Shown: positions 32,496-41,265, counted from the first letter of the stretch. The stretch is DNA of 64,000 nt from Amycolatopsis thailandensis (GCF_002234405.1 NZ_NMQT01000055.1:1-64000); one strand, 5' to 3'. Program-made: numbers and translations. The notes: generated from the sequence alone by a model not told the origin.

Positions 32496-33616
32496 TCTTC
32501 CCCCTTGATGGGCAGGTCCACCCGGACCTGGAAGCCGCCGTCCACCACGGACGTCGTGAACGCGCCGCCCAGCGCGGCCGCCCGTTCGGACATCCCGCGC
32601 AGGCCGTGCCCCGGCGCGGGTTCGACGGCGCCACGGCCATCGTCGCGGACGAGCAGGGTCAGCGCACCGGTTTTCCGCTCGAACGTGACGACGACTCCGC
32701 GCGCCTGGTTCGCGTGGCGGACCACGTTCGTCAGCGATTCCTGCAGGATCCGGTACGCGGCGCCGTCGACCGGGGCGGGCAGCTCGCCCGGCTCGCCGTC
32801 GACGCGGACCTCCAGCCCGGCGGCCCGCGCGTGCTCGAACAGCTCGTCGGCCTGGGCGAGGCTCGGCGCGGGTGCCTTGTCTTCCCCGGACCGCAGCACG
32901 GCCAACGTCGCGCGAAGGTCCTTCAGCGCCGAAGCGCTCGCCTCCTTGATGTTCAGCAAAGCCTCTTTCGCCTGTTCAGGGCGCCTGTCGGCGACGTGCG
33001 CCGCGACCCCGGCCTGGACGTTGATCATCGCGAGACTGTGCGCGACGACGTCGTGGACCTCGCGGGCGATGGTGAGCCGTTCCTGTTCGGCCATCCGGTG
33101 CCGGTGCTCGTCGGCCTGCTCGCGGCGGGCCCGCGCGGCGGCCAGCCCGTTGCGCACCGCGGTCCCGATCCCGACGACCGCGATCACCCAGACCACCCCC
33201 AGCCCGGCGCGGACGTCGAAGGTGCCGAACCCGTGCCGGACGAACAGCACGATGCCGGCGGCCAGGAGCAGCGACCCGCCGGTGACGCTCGCGACGATCG
33301 GCCCCCGGATCTTCGTGAGCATGAACAGCGCGATGGTCGGCAGCACGATCGCCGGCCCGCCCGGGTTGCCCGACGCGTAATAGCCCAAGGTCAGCGCGGA
33401 CGTGAGCAGGAAGATCGGCATCGGGTACCGGTGGACCACCAGCAACGGCAGCGCGGTGGCGACCAGCCAGAGCCCACCGAAGGTGGTCAGCGGTGGGGTG
33501 TCCGGTTGCCAGCGGGAGGCGCCGCTCGTGGCACCGAGGACGAACCCCAGCGGCAGGACCACGCGCAGCACGCGGCCCACCCAGGGGCTCCACGAATACC
33601 GTTCTTTCAGCAGCAC
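32492..33616 (-). CDS. Sensor histidine kinase, HisKA_3 type
   Basis: The 374-residue kinase has five or six membrane helices in residues ~15-155 and no large extracellular domain. The phosphorylation motif is EREVHD-like (AREVHDVVAHSLAMINVQAG) and the ATP-binding part shows LQESLTNVVRHA and DDGRGAVEPAPGHGLRGM. This is the typical actinobacterial kinase that pairs with NarL-type regulators. A membrane-associated signal is likely because little lies outside the membrane. Confidence 0.9.
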   Translation of the reverse strand: MLLKERYSWSPWVGRVLRVVLPLGFVLGATSGASRWQPDTPPLTTFGGLWLVATALPLLVVHRYPMPIFLLTSALTLGYYASGNPGGPAIVLPTIALFMLTKIRGPIVASVTGGSLLLAAGIVLFVRHGFGTFDVRAGLGVVWVIAVVGIGTAVRNGLAAARARREQADEHRHRMAEQERLTIAREVHDVVAHSLAMINVQAGVAAHVADRRPEQAKEALLNIKEASASALKDLRATLAVLRSGEDKAPAPSLAQADELFEHARAAGLEVRVDGEPGELPAPVDGAAYRILQESLTNVVRHANQARGVVVTFERKTGALTLLVRDDGRGAVEPAPGHGLRGMSERAAALGGAFTTSVVDGGFQVRVDLPIKGEE

Positions 33617-33673
33617 AGACGAAAGCTACCCGGGGCGGAGGCGTACCGCGTCCGTCGGAAAGCGGCTTACCGG

Positions 33674-34522
33674 CTACGCCGCGTGCGGTAGCCGCCGCAG
33701 GACCGACGTCATCATCAGCACCCCGCCGATCACCTGCACGACCAGTACCAGGGCAACATCCGCGGATCCCGCGGTGAACGCGCCGAACAGGCTCCACACT
33801 CCCGAGCCCGCCATCGCCCCGGCGCCGGTCCACACCAGGACCAGCCGCGGCCAGAACCGTCCCCGTGAAACGGTCGCCAGCGCGATCGCGGCGAGCACGC
33901 CGAGCAGCGCGATCACGACGTCTTGGCCGCGGGCCGCCAGGCCGCCGGAGCCGAAGGCCCAGATCGAGTGGCCGATCGCGGAAACGAGTGCGGCGGTGAT
34001 GCCGAGTTTGCCCGCGGCGCCGAGTGTTCCCGGCCGCACGGTGCCGGTGACGACGAACCACCAGCGGTCGCGCGCGTAGAGCACGAACGCGGTGAGCAGC
34101 AGGACCCCTTGCCAGGCGAAACCGCCGTAGACGACGGCCCAGACCCAGTTCTCCAGAGGCATTTCGGTCAGTCGCGTCGTCGTCAGCTCGGCCACGATCA
34201 CCGGGAGGTCCAGCACGATCGGCGCGAGCAGTCCGGTGCCGATCCAGATCGGGAACAGCACGAGCGGCGCGGGGATCCGGCGGCCCCAGGAGTAGGTGAA
34301 CGCCAGCGCGAGCACCACCGCGACGACGTCCATCCCGCCGGTGACGAGGTTCGCGAACAGCACTATGTCGGAGTCCATGAAGGACGGCTCGCGGAGGCCG
34401 AGGCTGCCGCCCGTGACCCAGGACGCCTTGAGGGTCAGGTACGGGAGCGTCCCCAGGATCGCGGCGTAGCAGACGATCAGGCGGGCGCTGGAGATCTTGG
34501 GTGGAGCCATCGCTGCGGTCAT
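33674..34522 (-). CDS. Multi-spanning membrane protein of unknown function
   Basis: The 282-residue protein has about eight hydrophobic segments, for example LIVCYAAILGTLPYLTLKA, MDVVAVVLALAFTY and VVIALLGVLAAIALATV. No transporter or enzyme motif is recognised. It is 57 bp upstream of, and in the same direction as, the two-component genes, so it may be a sensing accessory or a target of that system. Confidence 0.7.
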   Translation of the reverse strand: MTAAMAPPKISSARLIVCYAAILGTLPYLTLKASWVTGGSLGLREPSFMDSDIVLFANLVTGGMDVVAVVLALAFTYSWGRRIPAPLVLFPIWIGTGLLAPIVLDLPVIVAELTTTRLTEMPLENWVWAVVYGGFAWQGVLLLTAFVLYARDRWWFVVTGTVRPGTLGAAGKLGITAALVSAIGHSIWAFGSGGLAARGQDVVIALLGVLAAIALATVSRGRFWPRLVLVWTGAGAMAGSGVWSLFGAFTAGSADVALVLVVQVIGGVLMMTSVLRRLPHAA

Positions 34523-34585
34523 GGATTCAGCGTCGGCGTTCGCGCGGCGGAAAGACTCCCTCGTGAGCCTGGTCCGTCTCCCCCG

Positions 34586-35425
34586 TCAGAAGGAGCTGGG
34601 CAGTTTCGCCGCGGTTTCCTCGTCCGCCGGGGTCAGCGTCGCGAGGGAGATCTCGGAGCGTCGTCCGAGGTACAGGTAGGAGAACTCGAACCGCAGCAGG
34701 CCGACGTCCGGGTGCAGGTACCGCTTCAGCACGATCCGCTCGGTCGAGACGTCGTGTTCCTTCCACATCCGCTCGAAGACGTCGGACTCCTGCCGCAGCC
34801 GCTTGACCAGGTTCTTCCACGCCGGTTCGGCGAGGTGTTCGGCCATCGCCGCGCGGAAGCCGGCGACCACGCGGGGCAGGTTGAGCTCCCAGTCCGGGAG
34901 CCTCTGTCGCCACTCGGGGTTGGTCAGGCACTGGATCATCGTGTTGCGGTCTTCGAACGGGATCGCGTCGAGGCCGCCCATCAGCCAGTCGTAGGCCCGG
35001 TTGTAGGCGAGGATGTCGCAGCGCGCGTTGCGTACGCAGACCGGGAACGGCTCCAGTTTCGTCATCATCCGGTGGACGTTGTCGCTGAGGAGCTTGCAGT
35101 CCTTCTCCAGCGGCGGCTCGGGCGCGCCGGCGAGGGTGAACAGGTGCGTGTGCTCGTACGGGTCGAGCCGCAGCGTGCGGGAGATCGCGTCCAGCACCTG
35201 CTCGGACGCGTTGATGTCGCGGCCCTGTTCGAGCCACGTGTACCAGGTGACCCCGACCCCGGCCAGCTGCGCGACCTCCTCGCGGCGCAGCCCCGGCGTG
35301 CGGCGTCTGCCGCCGATCGGCAGGCCGACCTGGTCCGGGGTGATGCGTTCGCGGCGGCTGCGCAGGAAGGCGGCCAGTTCGTGCCGTCGCACGTCGGCCA
35401 CTCGCGAATCGACGGTCATGGTCAC
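34586..35425 (-). CDS. XRE-family regulator with MmyB-like ligand domain
   Basis: The 279-residue protein has an N-terminal helix-turn-helix with the family hallmark RRTPGLRREEVAQLAGVGVTWYTWLEQGRDI (~41-71, given here by its ends RRTPGLRREEV and WYTWLEQGRDI) and a C-terminal MmyB-type domain that binds small hydrophobic ligands. Members usually repress a neighbouring oxidoreductase or efflux gene. The divergent DHA2 transporter, with twin CTGGTACCAG sites between them, is the likely target. Confidence 0.88.
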   Translation of the reverse strand: MTMTVDSRVADVRRHELAAFLRSRRERITPDQVGLPIGGRRRTPGLRREEVAQLAGVGVTWYTWLEQGRDINASEQVLDAISRTLRLDPYEHTHLFTLAGAPEPPLEKDCKLLSDNVHRMMTKLEPFPVCVRNARCDILAYNRAYDWLMGGLDAIPFEDRNTMIQCLTNPEWRQRLPDWELNLPRVVAGFRAAMAEHLAEPAWKNLVKRLRQESDVFERMWKEHDVSTERIVLKRYLHPDVGLLRFEFSYLYLGRRSEISLATLTPADEETAAKLPSSF

Positions 35426-35527
35426 CTCAGCAGGTTCTCAAAGCTCGAAGCCGATTACCAGGTAGTGCTGGTACCAGGATAAACACACTCCTGGTACCAG
35501 GGTGGGAATCGGTCGATCGTGGTATCC
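35426..35527. promoter_or_regulatory. Divergent promoter region with twin CTGGTACCAG operators
   Basis: Two perfect 10-bp palindromes CTGGTACCAG lie at 35468-35477 and 35491-35500, centre to centre 23 bp, and a related half-site TACCAGGTAG lies at 35457-35466. The spacing of about two helical turns suits cooperative binding of two dimers of the adjacent XRE-type regulator. Confidence 0.65.
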
Positions 35528-36958
35528 ATGACTTCGACGCAAGTTCCGGCGACGCCTGTCCGCGTCACCGCCGGACCGGCCCTGACCTCGGCGGGCCTGG
35601 TCACCGTGCTGCTGGGGGCGGCACTTCCGCTCATCGACTTCTTCATCGTCAACATCGCCTTGCCCGCGATCGGCTCCGACCTCCGCACTTCGTCGGCCAC
35701 CTTGGAACTGGTGGTCGCGGCCTACGGGATCGCCTACGCCGTCCTGCTCGTCGTCGGCGGGCGGCTCGGCGACGCCTTCGGCCGCCGCAAGCTGTTCTTG
35801 ATCGGTCTGGCCTCGTTCACCTTCACCTCCCTGCTCTGTGGGATCGCGCCGACGGCGTTGACGCTGGTGCTGGCGCGGGCCGCGCAGGGGGCGGCCGCCG
35901 CGCTGATGCTGCCGCAGGTGCTGTCGATCATCCAGGCGACCACGACCGGCGAACGCCGGGGCAAGGCGCTGGGGCTCTACGGCGCGACAGCGGGGCTTTC
36001 GATGGTGCTCGGCCAGTTCCTCGGCGGGGCACTGGTCGCCGCCGATCTGTGGGGCACGAGCTGGCGGCCGATCTTCCTGGTCAATGTCCCGGTCGGGATC
36101 GCCGGTCTGCTGGTCGCGCGGCGGCTCGTTCCGGAGAGCCGCTCGAGCAACCCTCTCGGCATCGACCGCATGGGCACGGTCCTCCTGACGATCGCCCTGG
36201 TGTCGCTGTTGCTGCCGCTGGCGGAAGGGCCGGCCCTGGACTGGCCACTGTGGACGGTCGCGCTGCTCGTCGTGTTCCCGTTCGCCGCGGCGGGCTTCGT
36301 CCACGTCGAACGCCGGATGGAGCGGCTGGGTGGTGTTCCGCTGCTGCCGCCGTCGGTGATGCGGATGCCGAGTGTGCGGCAAGGGTTGATGGTCGGGTTG
36401 CCGTTCTTCGTCGGCTTCAGCGCGTTCATGTTCGTCTTCGCGGTGACGCTGCAGGACGGCCTGCACCTCGGCCCGCTGGATTCGGGACTGGTGACGGCGC
36501 CGCTTTCGCTCGCGTTCTTTGCGATGTGCCTGGTCAGCAGCCGTCTGGTGACGCGGTTCGGGCAGCGGGTGGTGGCCGCCGGTCTTTCGATCCAGCTGCT
36601 CGGGCTCCTGGTGCTGATCGGCACCGTGCTGCTGGAGTGGCCGGATCTCGGCGTGCTCGATTTCGCGCCGGGGATGCTGTTGTGCGGTCTCGGTCAGGGG
36701 CTCGCGATGACGACGGTGTTCCGGATCGTGCTGTCCAAGGTGCCGCCGGAGATCGCCGGGGTCGGCAGCGGGATGCTGACGACGTCACAGCAGGCCGCGA
36801 TGGCGCTGGGAGTGGCGACATTGGGGACCTTGTTCGCGTCCGTCGGGGCGGGCCCGCTCGGGATGAAAGGCGCGTTCGTGCTGGTCATCGGGATTCAGGC
36901 GGTGCTGACGGTCGGCGTGATCACGGTGGCGCGGCGGCTGCCGGATCCGCGGATCTGA
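35528..36958 (+). CDS. MFS drug-efflux transporter, DHA2 (14-helix) type
   Basis: ATG 35528 gives 476 residues with about 14 membrane helices. The DHA2 motifs are visible: LPLIDFFIVNIALPAI in helix 1, GGRLGDAFGRRKLFLIG between helices 2 and 3, and GLSMVLGQFLGGAL in helix 5 (motif C-like). Such transporters export drugs or natural products using the proton gradient. Expression is likely controlled by the divergent XRE-type regulator. Confidence 0.88.
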   Translation: MTSTQVPATPVRVTAGPALTSAGLVTVLLGAALPLIDFFIVNIALPAIGSDLRTSSATLELVVAAYGIAYAVLLVVGGRLGDAFGRRKLFLIGLASFTFTSLLCGIAPTALTLVLARAAQGAAAALMLPQVLSIIQATTTGERRGKALGLYGATAGLSMVLGQFLGGALVAADLWGTSWRPIFLVNVPVGIAGLLVARRLVPESRSSNPLGIDRMGTVLLTIALVSLLLPLAEGPALDWPLWTVALLVVFPFAAAGFVHVERRMERLGGVPLLPPSVMRMPSVRQGLMVGLPFFVGFSAFMFVFAVTLQDGLHLGPLDSGLVTAPLSLAFFAMCLVSSRLVTRFGQRVVAAGLSIQLLGLLVLIGTVLLEWPDLGVLDFAPGMLLCGLGQGLAMTTVFRIVLSKVPPEIAGVGSGMLTTSQQAAMALGVATLGTLFASVGAGPLGMKGAFVLVIGIQAVLTVGVITVARRLPDPRI

Positions 36959-37011
36959 GAAAGTTCGCTTTCACCCGTCGGAGTTGTGGCTCCCCGAGCG
37001 ACGATGGGGAT

Positions 37012-37206
37012 GTGACGGAACCACGGGTGCATCGGGACCCGGCCTTCGCGCTGCTTTCGCTGTACGAGACGGCGTTGCCGGAGGTCTACGGGTACCTGCT
37101 GTCCCGGTGCGGTGATCGCGCCCTCGCCGAGGAGCTGACGTCGGAGACGTTCCTCGGCGCGGTGAGGGCCTGTCGGAAGGAGCCGAAGCCAGTCTATCGC
37201 CGATGA
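37012..37206 (+). pseudogene. Truncated ECF sigma factor (region 2 remnant)
   Basis: From GTG 37012 the 64-residue frame reads ALLSLYETALPEVYGYLLSR, then DRALAEELTSETFLGAVRAC. This is the start of sigma region 2 of an ECF factor. It stops at 37206 before region 2 is complete, and region 4 is absent downstream. Two DnaA-box-like sequences and a palindrome follow. It is a 3'-deleted pseudogene rather than a working sigma factor. Confidence 0.65.
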
Positions 37207-37232
37207 GGGGTCGGGTGGGGAGCTGACGTGAG

Positions 37233-37262
37233 TTGTCCACAGACGGGGGTCATTGTGGACAA
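37233..37262. other. Inverted pair of DnaA-box consensus sequences
   Basis: TTGTCCACA at 37233-37241 and its complement TGTGGACAA at 37254-37262 both match the actinobacterial DnaA box exactly and form an inverted pair with a 12-bp gap. They lie in a non-coding gap, far from any oriC genes in view. They may bind DnaA or may simply form a hairpin. Confidence 0.45.
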
Positions 37263-37291
37263 CCGGGCACGGGGTGGGAGGACGCCGTGCG

Positions 37292-37342
37292 CCGTGAAGG
37301 CCTCCTTCCCTACCTTCAAGGTAGGGAAGGAGGCCTTCACGG
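37292..37342. repeat. Palindromic repeat element, TGAAGGCCTCC type
   Basis: Arms of 25 bp (37292-37316 and 37318-37342) pair perfectly around one base; the arm starts CCGTGAAGGCCTCC. It ends 20 bp from the gamma-glutamyltransferase stop at 37362 and lies between that gene and the sigma remnant. Confidence 0.7.
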
Positions 37343-37361
37343 ACAGTCGAGCGGAACAGCG

Positions 37362-39125
37362 TCAGCGGCCGACGGCGTAGCCCTGCATTCCTCGCGCGTT
37401 GGCACCGGCGCGGAGCACGCCACCGGAACGCGAAACGGCCGAAAGCCGCCCCAGCGCCCAAGGTCCGGCATCGACGACGTCGTGCCCGCGCACGGCGAGA
37501 GCGTCCATTGTGGACTGACCGAGCCGCGATTCGACCACCAGTTCCCGCGGCGTCCACGAGCGCGGGTAGAACGAACTCGGGAACGCGGTGGTGTGCCACG
37601 CGGGCGAGTCGATCGACTCCTGCAGGTTCAGCCCGCCGAGCGTGTGCGCCAGCCAGAAACACAGCTGCCACTGGTCCTGCTGGTCGCCGCCGGGGGTCCC
37701 GAACGCCAGCACCGGCTCGCCGTCGCGCAGGCCCATCGACGGCGAAAGCGTGATCCGCGGCCGCTTCCGCGGCGCCAGCGAGTTCGGCAAGCCCTGTTCC
37801 AGCCAGAACATCTGCCCGCGCGAGTCGAGACAGAAACCGAGCTCCGGGATCGTCGGACTCGACTGCAACCAGCCACCCGACGGCGTCACCGAGATCATGT
37901 TCCCTGCCGCGTCGACGACGTCGATGTGCACGGTGTCGCCCCGGGTCTCGCCCAGCGGCCCGACCGTCGGCTCCCCCGTCGCGCCGGAACCGGATTCGAG
38001 TCCGCGCAGCTTTTCGAGAATCGCGGGCAGCCGCGGTGAAGGACCACCGGGCCGGAGCTCCGCCGAGGCCTCGTCGGTGATCAAGGCACGCCGGGTGTCC
38101 GCGTATTCGCGGGAGATCAGCAACTCGATCGGCACGTCGGGAGAGTCCCCGTACCAAGCCTCGCGGTCCGCGAACGCCAGCTTCGCCGCCTCGACGGCCA
38201 AGTGCACGGTGCGCTCCGTCGGGATTCCGTCCACATAGGACAATTCGCCGCGCAGGCCGTCCAGCAGTCGCGCCTGCTGAAGCAACGCGGGCCCCTGCGT
38301 CCAGGCGCCCATCTTCACCAGGCCCCAGTCGCCGAAGTCGACTTGCAGCGCGTCCTCGTACGTCGCTTCCCAGCCCGCGATGTCCTCGCCGGTGAGGAGA
38401 CCGGCGTGGTCGCGGCCGGAGTCGTCACGGAAAGCTTTGCGACTGAACGCTTCGATCGCCTCGGCGACGAAACCCCGCGACCACGCGCGGCGGCCGGCGT
38501 CGATCTGCGCCTCACGTCCGCTGACCGACTCGGCCTCGGCGACCAGCCGCTCCCACGTGTCCGCGAGCGCCGGGTTCCGGTGCAGGCCCTCGGCGGGCTT
38601 GCCGTCCGGCAGCCAGAGCGCCGCCGACGTCGGCCAATGTTCGGTGAAGAGGTCCCGGACCGCGCGGATCGTGTCACCGACCCGGCTGACCAGCGGAATC
38701 CCGTTGCGCGCGTAGGAAATCGCGTAACCGAGGACTTCGCGCAACGACTTCGTGCCGTGATCCCGCAGGAGCAGCAGCCAGCCGTCCCAAGCGCCCGGGA
38801 CGGTCGCGGGGAGCAAGCCGCTGCCGGGGATCAGATCGAGCCCGAGGTCCGCGAAGTGCTCGGGCGTCGCCGCCGCAGGTGAGACGCCCTGACCCGCGAG
38901 GACTCGCGGGGTTCGGTCCTCGGCGGTGACGAAGATGCCGGGGACCTGCCCGGCCGGACCACACAGATGCGGCTCGGCGATCTGCAGGACGAACCCGGCC
39001 GCTACCGCCGCGTCGAAGGCGTTGCCGCCGTCTTCCAGCACCGCCATGCCGGTGGCCGAAGCCAGCCAGTGCGTCGATGCCACCATGCCGTGGGTGCCGG
39101 CCAGTTCCGGCCTGGTCGTGAACAC
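37362..39125 (-). CDS. Gamma-glutamyltransferase-family Ntn hydrolase
   Basis: The 587-residue protein follows the family from its start (GMVASTHWLASATGMAVLEDGGNAFDAAVAA) to the C-terminal SPSMGLRDGEPVLAFGTPGG; those two segments are only named here by their key parts GGNAFDAAVAA and FGTPGG. The autocatalytic threonine should be in RGDTVHIDVVD, which would split the precursor into two subunits. No signal peptide is seen, so a cytoplasmic amidohydrolase or acylase is possible rather than a secreted glutathione hydrolase. The substrate is uncertain in a mycothiol-using organism. Confidence 0.85.
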   Translation of the reverse strand: MFTTRPELAGTHGMVASTHWLASATGMAVLEDGGNAFDAAVAAGFVLQIAEPHLCGPAGQVPGIFVTAEDRTPRVLAGQGVSPAAATPEHFADLGLDLIPGSGLLPATVPGAWDGWLLLLRDHGTKSLREVLGYAISYARNGIPLVSRVGDTIRAVRDLFTEHWPTSAALWLPDGKPAEGLHRNPALADTWERLVAEAESVSGREAQIDAGRRAWSRGFVAEAIEAFSRKAFRDDSGRDHAGLLTGEDIAGWEATYEDALQVDFGDWGLVKMGAWTQGPALLQQARLLDGLRGELSYVDGIPTERTVHLAVEAAKLAFADREAWYGDSPDVPIELLISREYADTRRALITDEASAELRPGGPSPRLPAILEKLRGLESGSGATGEPTVGPLGETRGDTVHIDVVDAAGNMISVTPSGGWLQSSPTIPELGFCLDSRGQMFWLEQGLPNSLAPRKRPRITLSPSMGLRDGEPVLAFGTPGGDQQDQWQLCFWLAHTLGGLNLQESIDSPAWHTTAFPSSFYPRSWTPRELVVESRLGQSTMDALAVRGHDVVDAGPWALGRLSAVSRSGGVLRAGANARGMQGYAVGR

Positions 39126-39144
39126 CCGGCCGATACTACGCTTT

Positions 39145-39170
39145 GCTAAGTACTTTTTCAGTCCCAGTCG
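39145..39170. repeat. Direct repeat, left copy
   Basis: GCTAAGTACTTTTTCAGTCC and the next six bases match 22 of 26 positions of the sequence at 39639-39664, on the far side of the small gene at 39182. In leftward reading both encode a terminal W-D-stop, so the left copy may be the tail of a lost paralogue of the gene at 39652. Confidence 0.5.
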
Positions 39171-39181
39171 AGGCGGAACGT

Positions 39182-39643
39182 ATGACCGACGGCAGTTCTT
39201 ACGGGAGTCATCCGGAATATCTTCCGGACTTCATGAACGACCCTCGTGACGACGACGGCCGGCAAGTGACGAAGCTGGACTTCGCCGAGAACCGCGCGCT
39301 GGCGGCAGCGACACTGAGCAGATTCCCTGCTGCTACCGGCGACGTGATCGACTTCGGGTCCACCCCGTTCGAAGACCGCCTCTGGTGGGACGATGAGGAG
39401 CACTGGACCAGGATGGCGGCGGAGCTGTTCTCCTCGTACGCGGAGCGGGATGAGCGGATCGCCGTCATCTGGGGCAACTATCTGATGCCGACCGTGACCA
39501 TGCCCGTTGATGTCGCGGTGCGGCACGCGCGGGACATCCTGGACGCCGGGCCACACTTCTGGATCCACCCGCTTGGCGGTTCAGTGCTCATCGAATGCCT
39601 GATGGATGGGCAAGTGACGGTCGTGACGATTCCGTCAGGCTGA
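39182..39643 (+). CDS. Hypothetical protein, acidic, unknown function
   Basis: ATG 39182 gives 153 residues. The protein is acidic in its N-terminal half (PDFMNDPRDDDGRQVTKLDF; WWDDEEHWTRMAAELF) and has no signal peptide or membrane helix. No family is recognised. The style resembles polymorphic-toxin immunity or small enzyme-like proteins, and the next gene (convergent) is of similar size and style. Its stop lies within the right-hand copy of a 26-bp direct repeat that flanks the gene. Confidence 0.6.
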   Translation: MTDGSSYGSHPEYLPDFMNDPRDDDGRQVTKLDFAENRALAAATLSRFPAATGDVIDFGSTPFEDRLWWDDEEHWTRMAAELFSSYAERDERIAVIWGNYLMPTVTMPVDVAVRHARDILDAGPHFWIHPLGGSVLIECLMDGQVTVVTIPSG

Positions 39644-39664
39644 GTACCTTTTCAGTCCCAGCAG
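39639..39664. repeat. Direct repeat, right copy
   Basis: GCTGAGTACCTTTTCAGTCC and the next six bases form the right copy of the 26-bp repeat. It overlaps the stops of both convergent hypothetical genes (39643 and 39652), so it also carries coding constraint. Confidence 0.5.
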
Positions 39665-40062
39665 CTGAAGAGAACCTTGCCGAGACAGTCGGGCTTCCAG
39701 TACTGGGCGTCGTAGTGGTTCCTCCAGCGCGGCGCCGTGAGGTCGATCGGCGCTTCGAGTTCGGCACGGGAGTACAACCGGTGCCCGGGAAGAAGCTCTC
39801 CCAAGACGGCCAGCAACCCCGGCTCGTCGACGAAGGTGATCGTTCCGAAGGTGATGAACGCGTCGGCGATGCCGAGGATCTCCCGGCTTCCGCCCTCGTC
39901 CCCGTCCTGCGTCCACAGCACCGCGACGGTTCGATGGTCAAACGCGATCTCGCCGGTTTCGAAGTTCCGTGCCACCTCGGAGGGCACGAACCGGGTGACC
40001 TTGCCGCGCGTCCGCCGGGCCGCCTCGTAGCAGGCCCGGCGAAACTCCTTCTGGTCCGTCAC
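39652..40062 (-). CDS. Hypothetical protein, 136 residues
   Basis: The protein starts MTDQKEFRRACYEAARRTRG and ends GKVLFSCWD. It has regular alternation of hydrophobic and charged residues (TVAVLWTQDGDE, GIADAFITFGTITFVDEPG) and looks like a compact alpha/beta protein. No family is recognised. It lies 9 bp from the end of the FAD monooxygenase gene and in the same direction. The W-D end is also found in the repeat at 39145, suggesting a former second copy. Confidence 0.6.
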   Translation of the reverse strand: MTDQKEFRRACYEAARRTRGKVTRFVPSEVARNFETGEIAFDHRTVAVLWTQDGDEGGSREILGIADAFITFGTITFVDEPGLLAVLGELLPGHRLYSRAELEAPIDLTAPRWRNHYDAQYWKPDCLGKVLFSCWD

Positions 40063-40071
40063 CCGCCGAAA

Positions 40072-41265
40072 CTATCCCCGCGCGGCGACCGGAACGTCAT
40101 AGTTTTCGAGCGTCGCCGCGTTCGCCGCACGCGAGGTGATCCACGTGAACACCTTGGTCATGGGCTTCGAACCCAGCACCCGGTACATGAAGTTCCGGTA
40201 GCCCATCACGAACCGCGACGTCGGGATGAGGAACGTGCCGATCCCGGCCGCCTGCTTCTGCGAGATCTTCACCGGTCCGCGCAGTTTCTCCTCGTACCGC
40301 GCGAAAGCGACCTCGTGATCACCGCGCGCGGCGGCGAGTTCCCCGGCCAGCGTGTACGCGCCCATCATCGCGAGCCCGGTGCCCGAGCCGCCCGGACCGG
40401 CACACCAAGCCGCGTCACCGAGCAGCACGACACGGCCCTTCGACCACTTGTCGAGATGGATCTGGCTCAGCGAATCGAAGTACAGCGCGTCGACGTCGCC
40501 GAGGCCATCCAACAGCGCCGGAACTTCCCAGCCGAAGTCGGCGAACCGCTCGGCGACCAGGCGTTTCTGGCCTTCGACGTCGCGCCGGTGCACGTCCACC
40601 GTGCCGGACGTGAAGAGAAAACTGACGTTGAGCGCCGCACCGTCGCGTCCGCTGGCGGCCATCACGGTCCGGCCGGGAACGCTGCAGATCAAGCCGAGGT
40701 GATCGAGGCCGAAGTGGTTCGGCACGGTGAAACCCGCCGTCTGGAAACCGAGGTCGGTCCGGAACTGTTCTTCGTCGCCGAATGTGAGCCGTCGTACGCC
40801 CGAGTGCAGCCCGTCCGCGCCGACGACCAGGTCGAACTTGCGTGACGCGCCATGGGCGAAGCTGACGTCGACGCCGTCCGGAACCTCGTCCAGCCCGGTG
40901 ATCCAGTCTCCGAAGACGTATTCGACGTCGTTCTTCGTGTGGTCGTACAGGATGCGCGTGAGGTCCCCGCGCTCGATCTCGACTTCGCCGCTGAAGAAGA
41001 CCGACGGCATCTGAGCGACCTTCTTGCCGTTCGGATCGACGATGACCTGCGCTCCCATCGCGGTTTCCTTCGCGCGGATGTCCTCGAGGATCCCCATGCG
41101 CTCCAGCAGGGTCATCTGCTCGCCGCGGAAGTCGACCGCGCTGCCGCCTTCGCGCAGCGCCGGGGCGCGCTCCACGACTGTCGGCGCGAAGCCGCGCTCG
41201 CGTAGCCAGAAGGCGAGGGCCGGGCCCGCGATGCCGGCGCCGGAGATCAGAACGGTGGTCGTCAT
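40072..41265 (-). CDS. FAD-dependent monooxygenase, PHBH fold
   Basis: ATG 41265 gives 397 residues that begin with the dinucleotide motif TTTVLISGAGIAGPALAFWL. The second FAD motif is VVLLGDAAWCAGPGGSGTGL and the DG motif is VVGADGLHSGVRR. These flavoprotein hydroxylases use NAD(P)H and O2 on aromatic or polyketide substrates; tetracycline-modifying enzymes and antibiotic tailoring enzymes are relatives. The divergent TetR gene is the likely regulator. The longer frame up to 41328 runs through the operator region and is rejected. Confidence 0.88.
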   Translation of the reverse strand: MTTTVLISGAGIAGPALAFWLRERGFAPTVVERAPALREGGSAVDFRGEQMTLLERMGILEDIRAKETAMGAQVIVDPNGKKVAQMPSVFFSGEVEIERGDLTRILYDHTKNDVEYVFGDWITGLDEVPDGVDVSFAHGASRKFDLVVGADGLHSGVRRLTFGDEEQFRTDLGFQTAGFTVPNHFGLDHLGLICSVPGRTVMAASGRDGAALNVSFLFTSGTVDVHRRDVEGQKRLVAERFADFGWEVPALLDGLGDVDALYFDSLSQIHLDKWSKGRVVLLGDAAWCAGPGGSGTGLAMMGAYTLAGELAAARGDHEVAFARYEEKLRGPVKISQKQAAGIGTFLIPTSRFVMGYRNFMYRVLGSKPMTKVFTWITSRAANAATLENYDVPVAARG

